64,000 nt of DNA, taken from positions 1 to 64,000 of the forward strand of contig JAEUWP010000207.1 in the NCBI GenBank assembly GCA_018524725.1, given 5' to 3'. Positions within the stretch are counted from its first letter, which is position 1; each line of letters begins with the position of its first letter. Source of the DNA: Podaxis mareebaensis (taxonomy: Eukaryota; Basidiomycota; Agaricomycetes; Agaricales; Agaricaceae). The notes under the pieces are model-generated. The model saw only the letters and a list, made by a program, of their open reading frames with translations. It was not told where the DNA came from and ran no database searches. A program made the position numbers and the translations under genes. Below are positions 45,401 through 56,868 of the stretch, piece by piece.

Positions 45401-47107
45401 ATTTAGCACGACGAGGACTGAGTGGTTCTTGAGGCACCAAAGGATCGGGATGCAGTAATGGATGTGAGGTTTTGGGTTTGAGAACCTTGGCTGGTGCCGG
45501 TGATGGAGTTGCAGGCGCAGGCGCAGGTGACTTCGCTGTGGGGGATTCTGATCTCATGGCAAGTTCGGAAAAGGATTTTCGAACAGGAGATATCTGCCGG
45601 GGTATGGAGACAGCAGTTGGCGAAGGAGATGTGGTATTCGGCTGCCAACGATCCAAGACAGAGCTTTTACGACCGCCACTAGACTTTGGAGCCGGAGAAT
45701 CGGGTGTGGATTTTACTGAGCTCTCGAGTTGAGTGCTGGCCCTGACCATATTCTGAACGAAGCCCCGACCTTGAAGTCGGCTGATAGAAGGAGTGGGGTC
45801 CTTCTGTGGAGGTGGCTTATGGAAAGCTGGAGAAGGAACAGTGCTCGGGGGAATGATGGGTGTTTGGGATGGTAAACGTGGCTCGGGAAGGATAGGTCGC
45901 GCAAGGGAAGGGGTAGAGACCAAAGACTTGGCTGGCGAGGCTGGAGTATTGACAATGCTTGGTACATGACGAGGTGTGGTGGACATTCCAACGGGCGCCT
46001 TGAAGGGGGTCGATGGTCCTGAAGTGGTTGGTGGTAATTGACCTTTGCCGGGAGTTTTGGGTCGAGCAACTGGAGCCTCGGTACTCGAGCGGGTAGTTGT
46101 CGGTCGTGGAGCGAAATTATCGATTGGCTTTGAAGTGAATGGCGTGGAACCAGGCGTGCTAAGAGTCCGCTCACGCGAGCTCGTCTTCTGAGGGGATATA
46201 GGGCGCGGCTCTATCTGCTCCAGGTATTTCTTGGCAACTGAAGGAGTGCTGAGCGTCCGGTCGCGCGACCCACTCTTCTGCGGAGACATAGGTCGAGCTG
46301 TGGGCGCCTCCTCTACTTGCTTGACGAGGGAAGGCGTCGATAAAGGCTTCGCCATGCGAGGCTGATACCTCTCGACAGCTTCGGATGCCTTAACTGCATC
46401 CCGAACAGAACCAGCACCTTTGGTGACCATTCCCGGCATCGCGACTCCACCTTTGCCAAAGATTGGATGGTGTCCATTAGTGGTCCGTTGTTCGAACTGT
46501 GTAGGATCATGAGCGTCCGGTTGAGGCGCGTGACGGTTAAGACGCGGTCCTGTTGCGCGGCCTCCGATAAAAGAGGCTAGAGAAACGGGGTCCGGTCTTT
46601 GGGACGGAGGAGGTGGGGCAGCAGGAAATTGGCTCGGTCGAGGAAGTACGCCTTGGGTGATAGATGTTGTATCGATATTCGACGAAGATGATGCTCCCGT
46701 CAATTTACGCAGCATGTTGTCCTGGTTATTCTGTCTATCTGATGAAGACTTCAACGTTTCGGAAGAAGGTGACTTGTTAAGCCTGGATGAAGGTATTCCC
46801 AATGTGCTGGGAGACACCGCTGACATACCCATGCAATATATTCAACCTCTTAATTGCTGTCCTAGTTGACCAGAGGCAACTTACATAAATCCACACTATT
46901 ATCACCACCGTATCCAGCTCCCCGACTCCTACGAAGCCTCGCTCTTCGGGCGGCTGCAATCTCTTCCTCTAGTCGCTTCTGCTCCGCCTCTTCATCCGCA
47001 TCGACTTGTCGCTGGAGAGCCTTGATCTTATTCGTCCACTCTGCAAGTCCAGTTTCTGGCTTGGGAAGATCAAACGTTGCCCGTCGTGAGGGGGTCAGTG
47101 GCTCCAT
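42467..47107 (-). CDS. DUF4045 protein with C-terminal gelsolin repeats
   Basis: Large minus-strand gene. Exon 1 (46885-47107) encodes AEWTNKIKALQRQVDADEEA and EEEIAAARRARLRRSRG, the DUF4045-type start. Exons 45165-46819 and 43964-45029 are long, disordered, Ser/Pro-rich stretches with repeated 'RTLSTP' and 'RPMSPQK' boxes. From 43911 downward, several shorter exons encode gelsolin-like units: QLWVWYGRKSNVGEKEERKL, LDTVYVWHGCGSTDAEREAA with DELFWMVLGDDEFAKADYWK, and VYIIDCIWEHFILVGHEARG. The first four exons join in phase; later exon borders are approximate, and the stop is taken as TAG at 42467-42469. Gelsolin repeats bind actin, often with calcium, so a role in actin filament severing, capping or polarity is inferred. 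Product well over 1,200 residues. Confidence 0.85.
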
Positions 47108-47427
47108 ATGAACTTGGTTCTACTGGGCGTAGCAGACGGGCTCGATGAAAAGCAAAAAAGATGAAGCAGATAGCCGACGCAGAGTTGGGCCTTTATTAGA
47201 CGGTTCAACGATACAGGATGCGAAGAGCACACCCCTTGGACGCCTCGTGGGGCTCAATTCGGGCGCTTGTTATGGGTCACACGTGATGTTCAGCGACAGG
47301 GGCTAAGCTGGCTTGTTTTGGCTCTCTAATGCTACAATTCCCTCAGTCTATCCCTAATTTCATCTCTGAATAAGCTACAGTGCATGAGCAACCCAACGAC
47401 AATGTCACTCGGTTAGTATACGAATCT

Positions 47428-48410
47428 TCAAGTCACAAAGACAGGGGCGGCTGAAAGCGCCAGTAAACCCCAGCCAGCCGATCGGGCGAAAGGATTCAAA
47501 ATAAACCCGGAATTAATGCTAGCGCGCCTAGCGTGTAATTGCTCTGAAACGGCCGTCGTCACAACGTCGGAAGAGGTATTACGATCTGCAACCGACATTA
47601 ATATATTACCCCAGACGATGTGTTCAATGGAACCTACCCAGGAAAGAAGGGCCGCAGAAAAGCTCGAGAGGGATATCGGCTTGGGAGACTTGGGCTGGGA
47701 AATCTTTGACTCCCATGGTGTACGCGGTCTTCATACAGCTGGTGCAAGCAAGTTCGGTGAGGTTTGAGGAAAAGAGCGCCTCAGCGTCTTGGTTTAAGGT
47801 ATCAATATTCAAATCAGTCAGGGACAGTTTCCCAACTGTTTTCTCGAGGTTGTTGAGGGTCTGCGTAACGCAAAGCTCATCCTTAGTCATGCTATAGTGT
47901 AGATGTTAGTGGTACGACCAGACATTACGAATTTTGGGACTGACTCTTTCAAGCACGCAACCTTCCTGATGGTCGGGTAGGTCTGCTGTGCTATATTGAT
48001 AATCGTGCTCTGAAGACCCATGCTATCGACATTGGCCTTGGAGAAGTCCTCTGAGCAGCCCTGAGTAACGTTGGCGACGACGGTGGCGATGTCCTGGTTG
48101 GTGCAGGATTCAACGCCACACAAACCCGTCAACCACGTATTGACAGTCTGTGGGACAGACTTGTCTGGATTAATGATAAAAGTCAAGAGTGCGGGCAGGT
48201 TAAGACACCCAGCCTCGGGAGCGGTGAGGAGCCCTTGCAAAGTTGTTGAACAAGATGAAGTGAGTGATATGGGTGTATTGTCGATGACACTAGATTTTAC
48301 CGTCAGTTGCACGTTCATCATAATACACATGGAATAACAGCTTACGATTGTGCAGTGGCGAGACCAGCTCCCATCAAAGAAACAAGAATAATAAATTTAT
48401 GACCCAGCAT
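47428..48410 (-). CDS. Secreted Cys-containing protein with probable GPI anchor
   Basis: Four exons on the minus strand: 48346-48410, 47945-48289, 47638-47891 and 47428-47585, in phase, giving 273 residues. The N-terminus is a signal peptide (MLGHKFIILVSLMGAGLATAQS). The mature part has spaced cysteines (SSCSTTLQGLLTAPEAGCLN; GLCGVESCTNQDI; ELACTSCMKTAY) and NVT/NLT glycosylation sites. The C-terminus has a small-residue region (RRASINSG) followed by a hydrophobic tail (GWGLLALSAAPVFV), the layout of a GPI-anchor signal. It resembles a family of fungal secreted proteins seen in basidiomycetes (possibly DUF7729), but the family name is uncertain. A wall or plasma-membrane surface protein is the likely role. 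Confidence 0.82.
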
Positions 48411-49104
48411 AATGAACAGTAGAAAGAAGTTGAAAAGGATATCCGGCTGAGAACGAAGGTAACGAAACAGACACTTGGAGAATGCTGCAACTCGGGTTGC
48501 AACCCTCTTACCTATATACCAATGGATGTTATCCAGATGGCAACAATCTCCACACCTCACCGTAATGTAGTGGAGGAATTACAAGAAAACGTATCACAGT
48601 ACCGTTGTATGACAGTACTACTTGCATTGAAGTCCACTTGTAGTCCTCATTTTTGGCAAGTAGTTGCCTAGAAATCAGGTTTTGTAACCTAGGATCGAGG
48701 TTTAGATTCGTAAAACCAGTAGGGTCCAGGCGCCCATTATGACGGAAGGAAACGCAGATACGCCAAAGCCCTAGCTACCAGTAGGAATGCTATTTGGAAC
48801 TGCGCATTTCTCGAGCATTTAGAGTCGTCAGTTACATGCAGTGCCGATTGAACGTCCAGCAGTACGTGGGACCTCTAGTGTTGTTGAACAAGCAACGAGG
48901 AAGGCTCTTGTTCTTTCTGATGTTCTGAGCATGCAGTCCAGAACAGAAGAACAAGGCATGTCGAGACAAACAGCAATGGTGATCCAAAAATAGACTCCGT
49001 GCCAGTGCAAGTCCTGATGGGATTCCGGGTTCCTGGCGCCTACCTTCTTCAACATCAAACCACTACCTTCTGTGCACAACGCCGGTCTATCCTCGAAGGG
49101 AACA
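48411..49104. other. Divergent intergenic region
   Basis: 694 bp between the GPI-protein gene (minus) and the hypothetical gene on the plus strand. Apart from the TATA/CCAAT pair nothing is recognised. Confidence 0.45.
48512..48519 (-). promoter_or_regulatory. TATA box and CCAAT of the GPI-protein gene
   Basis: On the minus strand 'ccattggtatatagg' places TATATAGG about 100 bp upstream of the ATG at 48410, with an inverted CCAAT box (ATTGG) directly next to it. Confidence 0.5.
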
Positions 49105-50537
49105 ATGGACTGTCCCCTCGATCTATGCTGTGTTCTCAAAGTCGAGAACAACAACAAAGGGCCGCTCAATATACGCGGGATATTCTCGGACGCTGGCGAG
49201 ATGTACGTGTGGACAACGATTGAACAGGAATTTCGCTTCGCGGATATCATCCTGCTCAATACCTCAATCAGCGCTCCGGCTCCATTATATGAATGCTGAA
49301 TATGGTTTCTTTAGCCCACAGCTATATCCGTACGAGAGCGGCGTGCCTGGACAGTTTCATTATTTTATCGAGTATCGACATCGGGAAAGCCTCCACCGTG
49401 CGTTGCGTTTGGGGCTTGGATCATCGGCGGGACTACGGGTTTACCCAATCCAGTCAGACCCTCGCCTCGTAGGACAGTTTCGCTCGTGCAAGGCTTACGG
49501 GCCCTCCCGCCTTCCTTCCAGGGGAGAGACTACTGCAACTTGGCCGTCAGGATCAGGATCAGCGGGCTATCTACACAGTTCAACAGACGGAGCTGGAACT
49601 AAAGGGAAACATCCTTCGGAAGGGGGATACTCTGACTTTGGAGTGGTGGGCCTCACACACTCAATAGTGGAGAATCGATACAATCATCGGTCTTTGCCGC
49701 AACTTTCCTCTATGGACTCCCTTTGCAGACGTTCTACACAAAAATCACCGCATATATGCAGGACCGCCTCCAGCTCCAACACCGATACAGATCCACAACA
49801 GTTTGTGGATACCGCTGTCTCTTTCTCTTTGGACTCATGCCTTGTTTTCGACGTTCGGGGACGTGAATTTGTGTACGACCTCGCCAAAGACCCACAGCAA
49901 GACCCAAAGGTAGTCATCAATCTCCTGAAACAATCTTCGAGTGAGCGAGGCAGCTGGATGGTTGCAGGAGCTCATTTCCGCCGAATTGGACAACCTCGCG
50001 CTGCCATTGATGTCATGTATGCAATGCTAGAAGGTACTTCTCGATCAACAACCCAAACCATTTTTTGACCAGCTCGTTGTAGTCCTAGTGAACAAGGGCT
50101 TCACAGAGGCCAAGCTGAAACCTGTTTTCCTTTTACTGTCCGGCTGTGAGCTTGACTTGGCTATACGCGCGAGGCAGCGCGGCGACCTGGCAGCCTCACA
50201 ACAGCATTATAATACCATGCAAATGTGGATGCACAAGGTCTACGGGACATCCCTATCCGCGACCCTTGCTCAGCCGCCTAATTCTCTCTTGTCATCCGCT
50301 ACATCTCACATCCAGGACCCACCTGAACCATCACAACTCACACACGCCGTGGAAGTTGATTTTTCACCCGCCAAAGCCATCCCGGAGAGCTTGATTACCC
50401 GCAAGCGGAAGGTGGAAAGGAATCCACCTGAGGAACGTAACGTTCGCAGACGCCATTCTGGACCTCCACGAGTGTCAAAAAGGGGGTCCAGGGAAAGGGG
50501 ACGTCCGGGTAACAAGGAAAACTGGAGAAACAGATAG
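49105..50537 (+). CDS. Hypothetical protein, exon structure partly unresolved
   Basis: Protein-like stretches appear in all three frames in order. At 49105-49300: MDCPLDLCCVLKVENNNKGP, then IFSDAGEMYVWTTIEQEFRF. At about 49525-49650: IYTVQQTELELKGNILRKGD, then TLTLEWWASHT. At about 49800-50033: VSFSLDSCLVFDVRGREFVY, then VVINLLKQSSSERGSWMVAG. At 50083-50537: VLVNKGFTEAKLKPVFLLLS with LARQRGDLAASQQHYNTMQ-like helices and a basic tail (RRRHSGPPRVSKRGSRERG). The last junction (50033/50083) is in phase with GT..AG ends. The others I could not fix, so the gene either has several introns or is partly decayed. No family is recognised; the basic tail suggests a nuclear protein. The listed span is the region with coding character. 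Confidence 0.45.
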
Positions 50538-50855
50538 AGTATCGCATAAAACGCACGTTCCTGTACACTAGCCATCATCATCGCATACAACTCGGAATCC
50601 ACTGCATTCACATTCGTTCTACGAACTTGACCCCTGCTTAAAATAGCGCTTCACATACCATACTAAGCAAGCAGTCAAACTATACAGTTCACGGAAGATG
50701 CCGACGCCTCCCAACCTTGAGTACTGTAGGTGTAACAAGGACAAACACACGCACTGCAGGTGAGTGAGAAGAATTGGAATCGCGCTCGTCGTTGCTCATT
50801 TCCGCCGCCAGCAGTCCCGCGGTAATCCTCAAGACTCCCAAGCCCAAAAATCAAA

Positions 50856-51754
<899 letters not shown>

Positions 51755-54700
51755 AAGACCCGATATCCCACGAATTTCGGTCGCCGTGCAGCCATCGAGA
51801 TTGTGGTGGGGGGAAGAGCGAGCGTATGCTTGTATTGGCAGAGGCTCACTGTTTCTACTTCTATTCATGCGTGTCTCTTTGTTATGCCATGGCTTGCTCT
51901 CTCGTTCCCCTGTGCTGCTCGAAGGTTGTTACTTCTCCCCTATGACGTCTTACACTCATGCATACAAGACTATGTCACCTTATATGCGCTGATACAAATT
52001 TCCTTCCTTCTCAAAAGTCTCAGAGCAACGCAGCCTTTCTCCGTGCGGACTTTCGGAAATCGGAAATCGTGTGTATCTCCCACATTCTCCGCATGGCATT
52101 GGCTTGATTGGCCAATCTAAGTTGTCGATGGTCGAGAACTGGGATTTACCCGTGATTTGGAGCCTTGTGCTTGTCCTCGTGAGTTGCGAAGATCAGGTCC
52201 ACCAGGTGGATCATCTAGATAGATTCTTCAATCAATAAGACCGATTGCGGGTGTGAAGACTACTTCCTATGAAGGCGCATTTGTTACGGAACACACGACG
52301 CGAAGCTCGGCGTGGCTCATGTTTGGACGACGTCGGTGAAATAGCTGGCAGGAAGTAACTAGTCATGCGGCCACGCCCTGTGTTCCGATTAGTGCTCTTG
52401 TTGGTCCGCCCAAAGCTCATCATAGTCATGTTAGTGCGCCCTGTTATGTCGGGTGTTTGTTCATTTAGATCTGTCTTGGCACTGCTTCCGCCATTCGGGT
52501 TGTCTCCGGAGGGCCGGACCAATCGCCGCAGTCACGCCGTGTGTGACAGCCAACCCGCATGTCCGAAATGTCCGTCACCAGTTAATGAGGTCTAGCGATG
52601 TCACGTTCATCACAAATAACATTAATTGTCAGCCCCTTGACCTAGTTCTTCGTTCCCTTTATCCGAGGTGATAGAACAGCCAGAATTGGCGAAGTGCCAT
52701 CCCCAAAACGAGGCGACTAAAATGCTCCTCATTTCGAGTTTGAGGATAGTAGCATGTAGGGTGGCGAGCTCTCGGAATTCTAGCAGCATCCAAAATCGAT
52801 GTCCATTCGCTTGGGACTTGCAAAGGGGGATGGAGGGCCGCACAATAGCAATGCAGTTCACGAAACATTTGGCCTGCCAAACTTGGACTTGCGCCACAGC
52901 ACAAAATGTATGCTTTACATGTCATGCGTATCATGCTGTAAGGGGATGGCACGGGACCTGCAGTATCCCGTTCTCGCATTGCATGCAGCTACCCTATGGT
53001 GAGGAAGGAGCTCATATGGGGAGCGGAACTTTGGGGCATGCGTCATGGAAGAAGGCTGTTTTGGCTTTGATGCAGATAATGAGGGTGTGCGTGACGATAC
53101 CGCCAGAATACCCTTGGCGGAATCTTCCACCCTCCCCCCCAAGGAGTGAGATCACATGCCCGATCGTACCCTTTGTCCGGGTGCAGGATTCCCTCGAGTT
53201 CACCAATGTCAAGACATTTTGAAAGAATGAATGTTTCGTAGGCAGTCGTGCATGTCTTCGATGCTGGCAATATATTCCATTGGAACTGTCCACAGCAAGC
53301 ATGTTTCCGAAACGGTCCCGAGGCATGCGGAGTCAGGAGCACTTTATTTATATTCCAGAATTCCTTTCAGATTCTAGTCCTGAAAATGCCGAACGGTTTT
53401 TTGCGAGAGAGCGCGAAGCTCGGAGAACCATTTTCAATGCCAACGGACCAGTACATAGCATCCCCGAAATCGGAAAACAACGGATGCTATTCCCCCCCCC
53501 GCAATGGTGAGAAGTCTTATCACGGACCGTGGGGGTCATTCACACCAATCATTACAATACTAATTCGTTCGCACCCAACCCACAATGAGACGTTTCCAAA
53601 GCCCAAGCTTTCAGATTGTCGACTCTTACCCCATAGAGATAAAACATACTGAACCATGGTACTGTCTGCATGTGGTGTCGAAAGATGCCGGGTGATATCA
53701 ACAACACAGTCGAAGAGCCTGAGATAACACCGAACTGTTGACCCCGTGTTCAGCTCGGTTATTGGCGCGCCAGTCACTCATGATGCTTCACGTATATGAG
53801 GAGAGAGGGAAGTGTAGGACGGGGATCGTACCGTAAAGCCGTAAATCCAAGAATGTGATATGTGTGTGTTATTAATGACCCTTCGCTCAGCGCAGCCTGT
53901 ACGTACTCAACAAACGCCAGGAAGTTGCATCGCTTTAGATAATCGCGGAAACAGATGTCATCATATCAACGCTTGATATGCGTGTCGTGACAGAGGGAAT
54001 AAAGTTGCCGGGTAGGAATCAATGAGCCGTAACTTGGGGAAGGAATGTGAAGGTCGTCGTTACTTTGCTGCGTCTCCTCGTTGCACTAGCTTTGAGAGTA
54101 CAACATGGCATACGTTAGGAAGGAAGATAGAGGAGGGGAGGAATGCGGTTGACCGTTGACAGGGCGGAGAACTTGCGGAGGTGAGACATATATGCGGGCC
54201 GCTGCCAGTCGTGACAGTTCCTCGGCCGATCAGGAATGTCCTTCGTGTAACAACATATTCTGCTCCCCAACACCGAATATCAGATCCAAACAGCCCAATA
54301 TGAGCATTCACCTGAGTCTCGGGATCCTTGCCAACAGCGGTGGTGCTCGAAAGCTATGTTGAGTCATACTTCCAAAAGGACATCATACTGGCATGTTAGG
54401 ATCTTCATTCCAAGGCCATCCCAGCATTCACCCATCAACGCTTTGTTGCTGTAAATAAGGCCGGCGGAATAAATTCTGCACCATATCAGAGGTGGTTGTT
54501 AAGAGTTTACCAACACATGTCTCGGAGGGAATGTAAGGAGTCTATATTCTCGGTACATCTAGATTCCTGACAGGCAGCAAGTGATTACTCTGATGAGGGT
54601 GCACAGCCATCCAGCCATCGGCAGAAAACTATAACTGCCGAGTTTATGAGCACCTCCATTACGCTCCCATAAGTAGCACTGGCTGCCGTTGCTGTTCATA

Positions 54701-56868
54701 GCTCAAGCTTCAAACTAACGTCAGCGACTCAGCGAGGTCAAACACCCATCGGGCACATCACACTCCCGAGGGCCAGGAGCTGAAACTCGACAATATATAT
54801 CACGCCTTCTGACATTCCAATCACCGAAAGTCCCTAACCTCCTTATTTATCCAATCAGTGTCGAACAAAACCAGCCACAGTTACGATGTGTCATGCGATC
54901 GCCACTAAGTCAGCATGACCATTCATTTGGGTCGATTGACAGTCCCTTAGCGGGCATCATTGCTCCAAAAGGTGCCTAGTCCTTGCCCCTGTCGTGGCGG
55001 CGCACCACCCACTTATACCAAACTCCATAATCGAGCATTCGTTACACAGACCCAGAGACCAGCATCAGACAATGCGCCGAAAACTTGGAGGCGGGGGCAC
55101 TTGCTCTTATATGTACACATTAAATTAAGTACTTTATCACCTCCAACGTCACTCACTATATTGCCTCCCCGCCGCTGTTCATCCACACTCGCTTCCGCGC
55201 GTCGTCTCCACAGTAACCATTCAGCACTGCTCAGCAGTTACCCTTTTGACTCGGACGCGTCAGTGGAAACCCAGTGATTCATCGCTTAGCAAGTCGCAAG
55301 CAACTGCGGTGATCAATAACACCGACCCTGAGTTTAAGCAGGCCCAAGGATCTGCCAGTGTTGGCGTGACGGCTTCCAGTACTTAGTAAAAAGAACAAGA
55401 ATTTTCAAACGCCCTATACACCGCATTGTACCAGCGTTACGAGTACACAGAGCTCAGAATCAGCATCAAGCTGTGTCCTACTTGAGACGGCGAGTAACCT
55501 AGTCAACCTTAGCCTAATATATGACACTCGATGATCAGTACACATTGTGACAAAAGAGGCCAAAGTAGAGAGTGCTCACGGCGATCGTTCATATGCAGGA
55601 CTTCTCCGCCGGCGATTCGTCGCCAGCCCAGTCCCCTCGGGCCCAATCCAGCCTCCAGCGTGATAACCAGGGGCTCTGAGATAGGCGAAGGGTGGCCCCT
55701 AAATGTCGCATTACGTGTACACACCTCTCAGCCTTCGATGTTCTGAAGAAGATAGATCATTTCTCCCCACATGCTCACTTTCGCACGTCGATCGGCGAAC
55801 GTCTCAGAGACAAAAAGTTCAGGATCAGTTGGACTACGAGTGCAACTCACAAGCCAGCCAGAATTTCAAATGTAGACGTATCAATTGTCGAACCAGGGCA
55901 CACAATTACATTTTCAATCATTTCTCTCAAAAGTCGCAAGTCCGTAACCAAGGGAAGGGGAGTGGGAAATGGAATATAACGATCTGTAATACAAACGAAA
56001 AGGAGAAAAGACTATGGTTAGGAAGGGACAATTAATTAAATAAAAAAAATGAGAGCAGGACAAGGTAACCAGGTGGATGGGGATAAACAAAACAGAACAA
56101 GTGTAAGGGGGAAAGAACAATTGGAAAGCAGGTGAACGAGGGATGCACAGGAGGATGCGGTGGTAGTGGTGATTGAAATTGGGGATGGTGGATGTGGAAT
56201 GTGGTAGATGAATAAGAAAATGTTTTTTTTTTAAAAAATAAGAGGGAATGGGTGGGGGGTTGGGGTGGGGTAGAGTGGTAGGGGAATAAAAGAAGAGAGA
56301 GGGGCAAAACTAATGCAACTCCGTGAATGAATATGGGAAAATGAAGAAATCGCAAGAATGCCTCGTTAATTTGGTGTACAAAGCAGAATGATGGAGAGCG
56401 TCATTTTGTTTCGTGTCTAGAGATACAGATTCATAGCTTCCGATTGTCCGAGGAAATGGCGGGCGGCGACGATCAACGGCGGCGGCGAGGATTTGACTGC
56501 AAGGAGTTGCGAAGCAGCAAGGCTTTGGGGCATAGGTAGAGCATCTAATTTTAGCTCCTGCCCGAGACGAGAAGTTCCTTAGCACAGGCGCTAAGGACCG
56601 GCAAAGTGGAATCGGGTGGGATCCAAACTTAATTGGATATGGTATTACGACCCAGAGGCAAACCGGTCCAGAAGGCGCGTAGCATGACTCCTGCTGAAAG
56701 TGTATTGAGAGCGTCGGAAATAGAGTGGTTGCATCAGATTGGCGATTTCGTGTGCGTTGAGCGTCAACAGCTTTGCCCGTCGACATCGGGAGAGTGATTT
56801 TGCGTTAGGATAAATCCAGGACAAGCAACAATGCGAGAAAAGGGGCCAAAAATCCAGAGATCCAGATT
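51755..56868. other. 5.1-kb stretch with no supported gene
   Basis: The longest gene-free stretch in the single-copy part of the window. ORFs up to 184 codons (52668-53222) have no motif, poor amino-acid character and no splice partners. Base composition is ordinary up to about 55900. From about 55900 to 56340 the plus strand is strongly purine-rich with A and G runs and a T9/A6 block near 56221. That part is probably the 3' untranslated or terminator region of the minus-strand gene that ends at 56869. No terminal repeats of a transposon, no tRNA and no snRNA was recognised. Confidence 0.5.

Noticed and set aside
52668..53222. 184-codon ORF in the gene-free gap
   Set aside because: No motif, no signal peptide, overlapping long ORFs on the other strand, and no splice context; typical of chance in this base composition.
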